From the NCBI GenBank assembly GCA_902779125.1, contig CACZAC010000023.1, positions 1 through 64,000 of the forward strand: a stretch of DNA of 64,000 nt, written 5' to 3'. This document shows, in pieces, positions 7,801 through 15,305 of this stretch. A model generated the notes under the pieces. It was not told the DNA's origin and did not search any database. It saw nothing but the letters and a program-made list of their open reading frames with translations. The stretch's first letter is position 1. Each line of letters starts with the position of its first letter. The translations under genes and the position numbers were made by a program. This stretch comes from an uncultured Bacteroidales bacterium (lineage in GTDB: Bacteria > Bacteroidota > Bacteroidia > Bacteroidales > Muribaculaceae).

Positions 7801-10668
7801 TGGAACTATTCAGTATATTCGCCCTACGGATCCACCCCTTCATTCAACATCTGGCCCATGCGTTTAGACGGCTACAGTCGGGGTTCCACCAGCTGGTCTC
7901 AGGACCCCCTGGCCATTCCTAAAGAAGCGCAAGCCCAACTGCCCATATTGTACACTTACTCCCTAAGACCGTTCAGCTACACTACGGGGCTTGGACGCCA
8001 GCTGTTAAAATCACAATCGCTGGTGGGCCGCAAGACAAATGCTACCGCTGCATCAGGCAATAATACGATATACGGTACGGTGGTTGACGAGGATGGCGAG
8101 CCTGTCATCGGCGCTACTGTCCAGGTAATAGGAGAGAGCAAAGGATGTGCCACTAACATTAACGGAGATTTCTCAATCAATTGTGCTGATGGCACTACCC
8201 TCAGAATCAGTTGTGTAGGCTACAAGACCGTTGTGGTCCAGGCCTTTGACGGAATGGTAATCGAGCTCGAGGAAACCGGAGCGACGCTGGGCGAAGTGGT
8301 AGTGACAGGCTATCAAAAGGCTGACAAGAGACTCTACACCGGCAGTGTTCAGGGCGTGGAACTCGAAAAGGGCGATGATGCTCAAGTGAATCAGCAAAAC
8401 CTGGACAAGGTGACCCTGCGCGAGAGCGACGTGAAGACTGCGCTGTGGCAGCCGATGCTCACCAGCGACCAAAACGGCGTCGTCTCGCTGGAGTTTGAGG
8501 TGCCCAACTTCAACACCACCTGGAATGCCCAGGCCGTGGCATGGGACAAGCAGATGGTGGGCTCCACCTGGATGGCCGAGGTGTTGACCCAGAAGCCACT
8601 GATGGTGAAGGCCAACATGCCGCGCTTCCTGCGCCAGGGCGACAAGGCCACGCTGGCGGCCACCGTCCAGAACGCAACCGACGAGGCCACCGCCTGTGAT
8701 GCCGTGATTGAACTCTTTGACCCGCGCACCAATGAGGTCTACACCAGCCGCAACTTCAACCTGACGCTCGACCCGATGGGCAGCCAGGCCGTCACCATCG
8801 ACTGGCAGGCGCCCGACACTATCGCCATGATGGGCTTCCGCATCAAGGCAGCCAACAGCACCTTCGGCGACGGCGAGCAGGTGATGGTGCCCGTGCTGAC
8901 GACCGTCTCGCCCGTCATCGAGACCGAGCCCTTCTACATCGAGGCCGCTCAGGCCCACTACGAGACACCCCTGCCGCAGTTCCCCAAGGACGCCCGCGTC
9001 ACCCTCGAGTACTGCGATAACCCCGTGTGGTACTGCGTGCTGGCACTGCCCACCATCTTCAGCGACGAGTACAACATCGCTACCCAGGCTGCCCACAGCC
9101 TGTTTGCCCTGCAAGTGGCACAAGGCGTTGCCAAGGAGCAGCCCCAGATTAAGGAGGCCATCACCTACTGGAAGCAACACAACGAGGACAGCACCCTCGT
9201 GTCGATGCTCCAGAAGAACCAAGACCTGAAGATAGGCACCCTGCTGGCATCTCCCTGGATGCGCGACGCTGACCGCCAGACGCTTAGGATGTCGAAGCTG
9301 AACGAACTCTTTGACGAGGCCATCGTCAAGAAGGAATACGAGAAGATTATCACCGCACTGCAGTCGCTGCAGATGGGCGACGGCGGCTTCACCTGGTTCC
9401 GCTATCCCAGATGCGAGTCCAACGTTTGGACCACAGGAACCGTGCTGGAACTTATCGGCGAAATCAAGCACCTGGGCTACCTGCCCGATGACAGCCGTCT
9501 GACCTCGATGATTAACCGCGCCCTCGCTTACTACGACAGCGAGAACGTGCGCCTGTACAACAAGTCCAGCGAGAAGTCTTACGGCAAGTTCACCGGATAT
9601 GCCTACACGCGTAGTCTCTTCCCCGAGGTGAAGCAGTCCGGCGCCAGTGCCGACCTGCTGAAGAAGACTCTCAAGTACATGGACAAGAACTGGAGCAAGG
9701 GCATCACCCTCAAGCAGAAGGCCTACTACGCCATGACGCTCAACCGCAACGGCTACCAGAAAACAGCCCGCAGCATCGTCGAGAGCATCCGCCAGTTTGC
9801 CATCGTGAAGCCCAGCCTGGGCATGTACTGGGACAACCTGCAGAAGGACTACGGCTGGTGGGACTATGACAAGGTGGCCTATACCAGCACCATCCTGCAG
9901 GCCATGAACGAGGTCGATCCTCGCAAGGATGAGATTGACTTGGTGCGCAAATGGATGCTGCTGATGAAACAGAGCAACGACTGGGGCACCAATAGCCTCG
10001 CCGCCGATGCCGTCTATAGCATCCTGAGCACGGGTAGTCAGTGGCTAGAACGCGGCAACACGCCATCGATTACCATTGCCGGCCAGCCCGTCAATCTTGA
10101 CAAGATGGCACAATATGTGGGCTACTTCCGCACTACCTTATCCGCCACCACTGCCGGTGATGTCGTCATCGACCGCACCGCCAGCGGACCCGCTTGGGGC
10201 GCCGTTTACAGCCAGTTCCAGGCTCCGATGACTCAGATTAAAGAGAAGGCCATCGAGGAGGTATCTATCAGCAAGGAATACTATGTGTATGCCCAAGACG
10301 GCACGCTGCACGCCGCCACATCGTTCAAAGTGGGCGACAAGGTCAAGGTGCGCGTCGTCATCAAGACCAACAAGGACATGGACTTCGTCACCATGACCGA
10401 CGAGCGCGCCGCCTGCTTCGAGCCCGTTGACCAGCTCTCGGGTTACCGCTGCGAGGACAATACTTGGTTCTACCAGGAAACCAAGGACACCCAGACCAAC
10501 GTGTTCGTCAACAGCCTGAGAAAGGGCACGCACATCATCGGCTACGACGTGTGGGTGACCAATCCCGGCGAGTTCACCTCAGGCATCGCCACTATCCAGT
10601 GCCAATATGCCCCGCAACTGAGTGCCCACAGCGCCGGCAAGACCATCACGGTCAATCAGAAAGAATAG
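4894..10668 (+). CDS. Alpha-2-macroglobulin-like secreted protein with an inserted SusC-type N-terminal module
   Basis: This 1924-residue exported protein is a bacterial alpha-2-macroglobulin (YfaS/MagD-like) relative. The start at 4894 gives a clean signal peptide (MKQQILHFILIVILSVAFP); an in-frame ATG at 4804 lies upstream of the promoter box. The N-terminal ~300 residues are helical, followed by MG-type beta domains ('SDLGVYRPGETVQWAI', ~residue 485). The A2M domain ('LTSDQNGVVSLEFEVPNFN', ~residue 1190) and a terpenoid-cyclase-like helical domain ('MGDGGFTWF', ~1490) follow. No CxEQ thioester is visible, so covalent trapping is unlikely. Residues ~1057-1160 are a CarboxypepD_reg-like domain ('GTVVDEDGEPVIGATVQV') ending in 'GEVVVTGYQKADKRLYTGSV', the usual start of SusC receptors. 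Likely role: envelope protease defence or surface assembly. Confidence 0.85.
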   Translation: MKQQILHFILIVILSVAFPFNATGNDNRIIDFNYPQVVSNEALAELDIALKAGDGELTVDALVRYSIAQSGISKDNMPEIVKRLESTIAKEKKPHIKALLYYFEAMVYQGYCNRYARRSDRNNPVEEIPADVSEWDRNQFYKKIAELVEKSLAEPEALKAVAVTSLPGIIECNELGATYVPTLFEFLSMKSLELLKDNDELIDRIKTDWLNVTDGHDAPNMYAVIQTGKGDLRAAYDRYRDSEHNALLLPKLSFDDNKQKYAELKQYLQRFPSSIYTAQVKNMIFDLEEKLIDVSYPDVLSSRDTITVTADVSNVGTYWLNVYRVPDDLQYIYEFEYDKLKFVSQTQVMVQGTVPFRASDIKTELPPLPYGRYIIFPLLNKDERPHRYVNTYYKLLRVTDIGNFTVSRKGKEGIIAAVDITTGKPLPDVTVINEHNSKIGNTGNDGTLNLSSKYEGDLRTVKGDDRFGPESDYYHQIVYHSFDEITAKFYSDLGVYRPGETVQWAIIVYNATDKGATPWGDEEFTVILKDPNYKDIDTVIVTSDEYGRIEGSFVIPKDRMNGRFHIYLDFSYLRSIGWPVNVSEYKTPTFEVTFPDARRSYVAGQSVKVTGKAMNYSGVPIANSEVRLSLIQNQWSWWWSMRNNNGKHLQDTTVVTDAQGNFNIEFAPDLFLENKDLKPGKRCWARYNYRVLATVTNDAGETHEESTSFIVGTRRGIELGSESENVYLNDQPIKLPLKYNTTDEEHPNTWCTWEVTKKGSKEPALTGNLNTADPTIDLTSLSSCEYTLKIHILDAEEGEQDVDVSRDIILYRKGDKTSPVKDCPLWISPFGKSVDKGNKGHITVGVSTPKAYIYYVASTAKDIISEGWLNYKAGMNDFTVPLPKEAGADVTVSFITYYGTKKWEKEVKLANTYKAEALKITATSFRDKLVPGNIERWSFTLTDQNGKPRPGAMLLDMYDKAIASIAKNGWNYSVYSPYGSTPSFNIWPMRLDGYSRGSTSWSQDPLAIPKEAQAQLPILYTYSLRPFSYTTGLGRQLLKSQSLVGRKTNATAASGNNTIYGTVVDEDGEPVIGATVQVIGESKGCATNINGDFSINCADGTTLRISCVGYKTVVVQAFDGMVIELEETGATLGEVVVTGYQKADKRLYTGSVQGVELEKGDDAQVNQQNLDKVTLRESDVKTALWQPMLTSDQNGVVSLEFEVPNFNTTWNAQAVAWDKQMVGSTWMAEVLTQKPLMVKANMPRFLRQGDKATLAATVQNATDEATACDAVIELFDPRTNEVYTSRNFNLTLDPMGSQAVTIDWQAPDTIAMMGFRIKAANSTFGDGEQVMVPVLTTVSPVIETEPFYIEAAQAHYETPLPQFPKDARVTLEYCDNPVWYCVLALPTIFSDEYNIATQAAHSLFALQVAQGVAKEQPQIKEAITYWKQHNEDSTLVSMLQKNQDLKIGTLLASPWMRDADRQTLRMSKLNELFDEAIVKKEYEKIITALQSLQMGDGGFTWFRYPRCESNVWTTGTVLELIGEIKHLGYLPDDSRLTSMINRALAYYDSENVRLYNKSSEKSYGKFTGYAYTRSLFPEVKQSGASADLLKKTLKYMDKNWSKGITLKQKAYYAMTLNRNGYQKTARSIVESIRQFAIVKPSLGMYWDNLQKDYGWWDYDKVAYTSTILQAMNEVDPRKDEIDLVRKWMLLMKQSNDWGTNSLAADAVYSILSTGSQWLERGNTPSITIAGQPVNLDKMAQYVGYFRTTLSATTAGDVVIDRTASGPAWGAVYSQFQAPMTQIKEKAIEEVSISKEYYVYAQDGTLHAATSFKVGDKVKVRVVIKTNKDMDFVTMTDERAACFEPVDQLSGYRCEDNTWFYQETKDTQTNVFVNSLRKGTHIIGYDVWVTNPGEFTSGIATIQCQYAPQLSAHSAGKTITVNQKE

Positions 10669-10691
10669 AATCATCATCCAGAATCAAACAC

Positions 10692-10732
10692 AACGGTCAG
10701 CATGTGGCTAATGCCATGCTGACCGTTTTTTT
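10692..10732 (+). terminator. Rho-independent terminator of the A2M gene
   Basis: A 12-bp perfect stem (ACGGTCAGCATG / CATGCTGACCGT) is followed by a run of seven T, 25 bases after the stop codon. Confidence 0.9.
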
Positions 10733-10767
10733 CCACCGTACTGTCACAATCACCTGATTGCGATGAT

Positions 10768-12420
10768 TTACAGTGACTTGATATCTCCAGAGCTCTCGGG
10801 CATCAAGTAACGGGTTCCGGTGTCCTTGCTGATTTGTTCACGGAAGTGCTGGTCATAGCCAGGTGTCGTATAGCGCCCCGGAACGACGGCGCCATTCTCG
10901 GATGGCTTCATAATCTGGTCGTTGTGCTTCACGGCGATGAGGCGGAAGAGTTTGTCCCAACGCTGCATCATCCGGGCGGTGTAGTCAGCACTCTTGCTGG
11001 TGAGGTAGCTGACGCGCTCACGCTTGGTGAGTGGCTCAATGTCTTTTAAGACCTGTGCCTGATCAGCAGCGTAGTAGTCCTCCAACTCCTGTTGCGCCTC
11101 ACGCAGGTCGCCTATCATGGCACTGTAGCGCGGATAAATCATGTTGGCCACCAGATTGTTCATCCAGAAAGCGCTGTGCTCGCTGAACTCGTTGTTCACG
11201 TTGTTCTCACGGCGGAAGGCTTCGGGCACCTCATTCACGCAGCAATATACAGGCACGTAGGCTATCATGTTGGCATCGTCGCAGTTGAAGTACATGATGC
11301 CGCCCACGTCATCGGGGAGCCAGCTGCGAAGCTGTGACACCAGCGTGAAGCCCGACTGCGGGGTGCCGATGGCACGCTCACGGAAGTAGCTCTTTCCGTC
11401 GACTTCCCAGTTCATGGGCAGCGGACGGTAAGGTGAGCTCCAGGGGCCCGCACTCACGTCGGCTGTCATGTCCAGCGGTGTGCCCTCGTAATGGTCGCGC
11501 ATGTCATTCATGATGTCACGCACCGACAGCTTTCTCTCGGGTTTGATGTAGAGCGGCAGATGGTCGCAAACGTCATGCTGGCCGTTGATGTAGGGCAGGT
11601 ACTTGTCCATCTCGGCCTGGTCGTAGTGGTGGCGGAAGAAACTCCACACGCGGGCATCGGCATAGCGCACCGAGGAGAACGAGATAGGGCAATAGGCATC
11701 GCGGAAGCTGAAGTCCTCATCCTTGCCACTGTAGTAGCCCTTCTCGCGTGCAAAGGAGATCACGTCCTTGGCATACAGGCAGTTCTTGCGGTCCTTCAAC
11801 GGGAACTGGCGTATGCGGGACAGATTGGCATGGGCACAGATGCAGTCGTCAGGGATGCGAACGGCTACCCACACGGCACCTTTCACGCCAGGACCCTTGC
11901 CCACGATTTCGAGAATCCAAGCCTCGTTCTTGTCACACACGGTAATCGTCTCTCCGGTGCTGCAGTAACCATGCTCCTGCACGAGGTCGGTCATGATGAT
12001 GATGGCCTCACGGGCCGTAGCGGCACGCTCCAGTCCCAAATGCATCATGGTGAAATAGTCGAGCAAGCCATCAGGATTCTGCAGCTCCAAGCGGCCGTCG
12101 AAGGTGGTTTCCACGATGCTCACCTGCTTCTCATTGACAAAGCCGATGACGTCATAGGTGTACTCCACTTGAGGCACATAGCCTCTCACGGGTCCCCGCC
12201 CCCACTCACGGATGGCAATCTTCTCGTCTTTGTCATGCCTGCCACCTGGAGTGCGCGACAGGGAGCCAGCGAAGCCATAGCCATCACAATTATAGGTACA
12301 AATCACCGAACCGTCTGCCGAGGCCGCCTTTCCAACGATAAGGTTGGTACATGCCCATGACTGTGTGACTGACAGCGTCAACATCGCCACGAGGGAAAAG
12401 AGAAATCGTTTCGTTTTCAT
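10768..12420 (-). CDS. Secreted C69 family dipeptidase (Ntn hydrolase)
   Basis: The 550-residue protein matches peptidase family C69 (PepD-like N-terminal nucleophile hydrolases). The motif 'CTNLIVGKAASADGS' begins at Cys24, directly after a signal peptide ending 'TQSWA'. Signal cleavage would therefore expose the catalytic Cys as the N-terminal residue. Further family blocks are 'HGYCSTGETITVCDKNEAWI' and 'CICAHANLSRI'. An ATG three codons upstream is possible, but MKTKRFLF gives the better signal peptide. Expected role: hydrolysis of dipeptides in the periplasm. It converges on the A2M gene and has a -7 box at 12459-12466. Confidence 0.9.
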   Translation of the reverse strand: MKTKRFLFSLVAMLTLSVTQSWACTNLIVGKAASADGSVICTYNCDGYGFAGSLSRTPGGRHDKDEKIAIREWGRGPVRGYVPQVEYTYDVIGFVNEKQVSIVETTFDGRLELQNPDGLLDYFTMMHLGLERAATAREAIIIMTDLVQEHGYCSTGETITVCDKNEAWILEIVGKGPGVKGAVWVAVRIPDDCICAHANLSRIRQFPLKDRKNCLYAKDVISFAREKGYYSGKDEDFSFRDAYCPISFSSVRYADARVWSFFRHHYDQAEMDKYLPYINGQHDVCDHLPLYIKPERKLSVRDIMNDMRDHYEGTPLDMTADVSAGPWSSPYRPLPMNWEVDGKSYFRERAIGTPQSGFTLVSQLRSWLPDDVGGIMYFNCDDANMIAYVPVYCCVNEVPEAFRRENNVNNEFSEHSAFWMNNLVANMIYPRYSAMIGDLREAQQELEDYYAADQAQVLKDIEPLTKRERVSYLTSKSADYTARMMQRWDKLFRLIAVKHNDQIMKPSENGAVVPGRYTTPGYDQHFREQISKDTGTRYLMPESSGDIKSL

Positions 12421-12458
12421 ATTATACAAACATCCATTTGTCGTTTCTTCTATAGGGG

Positions 12459-12466
12459 CAAAGGTA
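12459..12466 (-). promoter_or_regulatory. -7 box (TACCTTTG) for the C69 peptidase
   Basis: An exact TAnnTTTG match on the minus strand, 39 bases upstream of the start at 12420. No clear -33 TTTG. Confidence 0.5.
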
Positions 12467-12589
12467 ACGATTATTTCGCTAAACGCATCTATTTTCTTCT
12501 AGATTTGGATATAATTGTCGGTGCCTCAGCAATTAATGTGAACCATACCGCATTCAACTAGCATCAATTCCCCTTTTAGCACCGGCATC

Positions 12590-12630
12590 AGAAAAAACGC
12601 GGTTGATTCACCACAAAGGTGAATCAACCG
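12590..12630 (-). terminator. Terminator after the small membrane-protein gene
   Basis: A 13-bp perfect stem (GGTTGATTCACC / GGTGAATCAACC plus a C-G pair) is followed on the minus strand by six T. It lies 52 bases past the stop codon at 12683. The segment 12624-12652 also carries the 'TCAACCGATTA..CTTGAAAAGACGGGG' sequence shared with 13351-13382 and 14211-14243. Confidence 0.85.
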
Positions 12631-12682
12631 ATTAGACCTTGAAAAGACGGGGAAACTGTTTTATGACTCAAGTATGCGCTGA

Positions 12683-13210
12683 TCACACATATTGCTCTAG
12701 TTCCTCAACATCTTTATAAAAATCCTTGTCGATGAACACATTTGGCATGTACCTCAGCAAGATAGAACCAAGTAATAATAAAACACAAATGGCAAATATA
12801 ATTGCACCAATTCTTTCAAGATAGAATAGTTTACCGATAGCCCAAATGAAAATAAAACAAAGCATGATGCCCCATTGCTTAGTTTTCATAAATCGCTTTG
12901 CGGCTTGCAATTGCTGTGCGGGTCCATTGGCACTTCTCATTTTGTTGACAAAGTGTTTCATTATATGGTAACCAACCAATGATGCGACAATAGTGAAGAG
13001 AAGAATTGCAGGAATAAACTTCCAATCAACTTCAATCCAGCCATAGTGGTAGTTTAATGCTTCAAGAATAAGTAGCAATGCAATGATAGCAATCAGGAAA
13101 AAACAACTTTTTTTATCGGTTTTCCATTGATTCATCATTTTTTCGGCCTTTGCGTTGATGCGCCGTCTCAAGTCATCCAGACTCTGCTCATTGTTCAAAA
13201 TCTCCTCCAT
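12683..13210 (-). CDS. Hypothetical four-helix membrane protein
   Basis: The 175-residue protein has a charged cytoplasmic N-terminus ('SLDDLRRRINAKAEKMMNQW') and four predicted membrane segments, near residues 37-55, 65-84, 113-130 and 133-152. I see no catalytic motif and do not recognise the family. The gene 14244-14801, two genes upstream, has the same size and helix layout, so the two may be distant paralogues (inference). It has its own promoter box and terminator, so it is probably monocistronic. Confidence 0.65.
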   Translation of the reverse strand: MEEILNNEQSLDDLRRRINAKAEKMMNQWKTDKKSCFFLIAIIALLLILEALNYHYGWIEVDWKFIPAILLFTIVASLVGYHIMKHFVNKMRSANGPAQQLQAAKRFMKTKQWGIMLCFIFIWAIGKLFYLERIGAIIFAICVLLLLGSILLRYMPNVFIDKDFYKDVEELEQYV

Positions 13211-13283
13211 AATAAATATATTTAGTGGTTTATGATTAAATCTTGTTTAATCCTTAGACGCACAAAATGCATCAAAAACTACA

Positions 13284-13291
13284 CAAAGGTA
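13284..13291 (-). promoter_or_regulatory. -7 box (TACCTTTG)
   Basis: An exact TAnnTTTG match 74 bases upstream of the start codon of the 12683-13210 gene. No good -33 element. Confidence 0.45.
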
Positions 13292-13326
13292 GCGATTTTA
13301 TCGTTCATGAGGCGCAAGTTTTTGCC

Positions 13327-13382
13327 CCGACTTTTATAATTTTGGAAAAGTCGTTCAACCGATTATGCTCTTAAAAGACGGG
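13327..13382. repeat. 3' repeat element, copy A
   Basis: This ~56-bp sequence holds an 8-bp stem (CGACTTTT / AAAAGTCG, loop ATAATTTTGG) followed by TTCAACCGATTATG...AAAAGACGGG. It sits just past the stop codon of the 13390-14088 gene. Nearly the same sequence follows the 14244-14801 gene, and the second half follows the 12683-13210 gene. Confidence 0.7.
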
Positions 13383-13389
13383 AGCAGCA

Positions 13390-14088
13390 TTAATTCTTCG
13401 AGGCTCGAACAGCACGGACGGTCAAGCCGCTGGTGCGGAGGATAGCGCCGCATTCCCTGTCACGGTCACCCCTATCACCCCAGAACATACACCTGGCGTT
13501 GGGGGCGTCGTCTAGGTTAATCGTACGTGTCCAACAGGCACCTGAAGAGCCAACTTCCTTGAGCGAACTTTTACTGCCATAGTAGTAACCGGTAGCGGGC
13601 AAGAACATGGTATTCCCATTGGGACCGGTGACCAACTGACCGTTCACGCCGTTCCTTTGGGTCCATTGCCAGGAGCATTTTGAACAAAGCTCTCTGATCT
13701 GCTCATCCGATGGCATGCGACCATGAGGATAATGTACACTAGCGGCATCATCGGCCGGATCCAACTCATTCTTGTTGTCAATAGCGCCGTACCAAGGGTT
13801 GTCGTTGTACTTCGACAAATAAAACTCGCCATTACTATCATAACCGCCCCATTTATAGTTTTCCACGACATAAGTCGTTTTGGGAGTGGTTTCACCCCAA
13901 GCAAAGTAGTCGCCGATGTCCTCAGGTTTGTCGGCACCCACGTTTCGGGTTGCCCACAACGTGCCGCTGGGCAGGCCCAGGTCAACATAATCGCCTTTAT
14001 CGGGAACTGCCGGTTCATCTTTATCGTCACCACATGAAATGAGGATGAAAGGTAATGCAATAGCCATTAAAAAAAGAATCTTCTTCAT
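13390..14088 (-). CDS. FISUMP-domain lipoprotein (paralogue 1 of 4)
   Basis: A lipoprotein signal peptide (MKKILFLMAIALPFILISC) and an acidic linker 'GDDKDEPAVPD' precede the repeated-family domain 'YVDLGLPSGTLWATRNVGA'. Later blocks are 'DYFAWGETTPKT', 'GRMPSDEQIRELCSKCSWQWT' and 'GPNGNTMFLPATGYYYG', ending 'LTVRAVRASKN'. I assign it to the FISUMP (Fibrobacter succinogenes major paralogous) domain group from memory. Function is unknown; the fold is thought to be a surface or binding domain (inference). The start at 14088 is chosen because the frame's upstream ATG (14139) lies beyond the promoter box and would hide the lipobox. Close relatives are at 18003, 18802 and 20520. Confidence 0.8.
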   Translation of the reverse strand: MKKILFLMAIALPFILISCGDDKDEPAVPDKGDYVDLGLPSGTLWATRNVGADKPEDIGDYFAWGETTPKTTYVVENYKWGGYDSNGEFYLSKYNDNPWYGAIDNKNELDPADDAASVHYPHGRMPSDEQIRELCSKCSWQWTQRNGVNGQLVTGPNGNTMFLPATGYYYGSKSSLKEVGSSGACWTRTINLDDAPNARCMFWGDRGDRDRECGAILRTSGLTVRAVRASKN

Positions 14089-14110
14089 AATAAGCAAAAT
14101 TTTATTTTTG

Positions 14111-14118
14111 CAAAGGTA
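14111..14118 (-). promoter_or_regulatory. -7 box (TACCTTTG) for FISUMP gene 1
   Basis: An exact TAnnTTTG match 23 bases upstream of the start codon at 14088. It falls inside the longer ORF that would begin at 14139, arguing against that start. Confidence 0.55.
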
Positions 14119-14186
14119 GCGATTTTTTCGCCTAGACACTCATTATCTCTTCTTTTTCGATGCTGTGTTATTAGGCGCTGTTCGAT

Positions 14187-14243
14187 CCGACTTTTATAAT
14201 TTTGGAAAAGTTGCTCAACCGCGTATGCCTTGAAAAGACGGGG
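14187..14243. repeat. 3' repeat element, copy B
   Basis: Copy B of the element at 13327-13382: CGACTTTT-ATAATTTTGG-AAAAGTTG hairpin followed by CTCAACCGCGTATGCCTTG and AAAAGACGGGG. It abuts the stop codon of the 14244-14801 gene. Confidence 0.7.
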
Positions 14244-14801
14244 TCATTTCATGTCGATGAGATCTTGCAGGCGGTCAATTATTTCCTCGTCACGGCGAGT
14301 CTTGTATCCCCACGATAATTCGAATTTAAAAAACAGGTATATCCATAATGCCACCAATGCGACCTTAAACGTCAAATCAGTTAATGTCCATATCAAATCA
14401 AAGTATTTGAAATGGTAAGCCACCCCAGGATAGAAGGAGATAATAAGCACTAACACTAACAGGCATAAAGCGTTGCGGTTATTCTTAATCATCTTTTCAT
14501 ACCAGTGCAACAGATGTTTCGGGGCATCCAGGCTGCCCACAAGCAGAAGAAACCTAAGATTGTTCACAGCGAACCAGACAGCTGCAATACAGAGAACAGA
14601 CAACAAACAGATATAAAAAGAATTAGTATAATACTCAAATTCTTCAGGTTTACATAACACGATGTAAGCAATGGCCGCTAAGATAAGGAGCGTAATCACC
14701 ACCCCACCGCACAGCCTCTGCTTTGCTTGTGCCCGGCTCTCGGCCTTGAGTCTCTCAAAGCATTCATCTTTGCTCAAACTGTAAAATTCATCAAGTGTCA
14801 T
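14244..14801 (-). CDS. Hypothetical four-helix membrane protein
   Basis: The 185-residue protein begins with a soluble segment ('LDEFYSLSKDECFERLKAESR'). Four hydrophobic segments lie near residues 31-49, 61-80, 111-129 and 140-158, and the C-terminus is charged ('TRRDEEIIDRLQDLIDMK'). No catalytic motif is visible. Size and layout match the 12683-13210 product. Family not recognised. The repeat element copy B directly follows its stop codon. Confidence 0.65.
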   Translation of the reverse strand: MTLDEFYSLSKDECFERLKAESRAQAKQRLCGGVVITLLILAAIAYIVLCKPEEFEYYTNSFYICLLSVLCIAAVWFAVNNLRFLLLVGSLDAPKHLLHWYEKMIKNNRNALCLLVLVLIISFYPGVAYHFKYFDLIWTLTDLTFKVALVALWIYLFFKFELSWGYKTRRDEEIIDRLQDLIDMK

Positions 14802-14967
14802 AATACTTTAGATTTTTGTTGTTCTCATTATTTAGACACTTTTGAGTACAAGAAGTTACACAAAGACAGCATTTTTTTTGCCAAAATACTTCATTAATAG
14901 AACATGTTGAATTATTGAGCATGAGTCGCTAATACTCGTCCTGAGATTTATGATTTTGAACACTGGC

Positions 14968-15247
14968 GTCCCGTTAAAATCAGGAAATGATAAAGATTTG
15001 CCTCTGAACCCTGCGGGGCTAATGCGAATTTCACGAACCTTTAGCTCGGCGTAGCCAATTTAACTAATTTGATGCCAGTATTTTAATCTATTCGTGAGAT
15101 TTGTATAATTAGCGCAATTAGCATTAAAAGTAACAGAACCAATTTGTTATTCATTGCAAAGTGATTTCAAATCCGTGCGCTTGAATAACCTTTATAACAA
15201 TCTTACTATAAATAACTTACATCTGTCTTGTCGATTTTTAACGGGAC
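14968..15247. repeat. MITE-like element with perfect 12-bp terminal inverted repeats (copy 1)
   Basis: GTCCCGTTAAAA at 14968-14979 is exactly inverted as TTTTAACGGGAC at 15236-15247, enclosing 280 bp without a coding frame. Bases 15032-15247 recur in the opposite orientation at 39823-40040 with roughly 90% identity by eye. Together with its flanks it fills the 500-base gap 14802-15305. Size, termini and lack of coding fit a miniature transposable element. Confidence 0.75.
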
Positions 15248-15305
15248 ACTAATGGATATTGAATTAAGTGAATCAGCTGTGGGTGATTGGGGAAGGCGTA
15301 TACTG

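Noticed and set aside
8173-9471. A 432-codon open frame on the minus strand inside the A2M gene
   Set aside because: It lies antisense to clear A2M-domain sequence, has no family motif and a His/Gly/Leu/Val-rich composition typical of antisense frames of GC-rich genes.
14968-15247. Complete insertion sequence
   Set aside because: 280 bp with good terminal repeats but no transposase frame on either strand.
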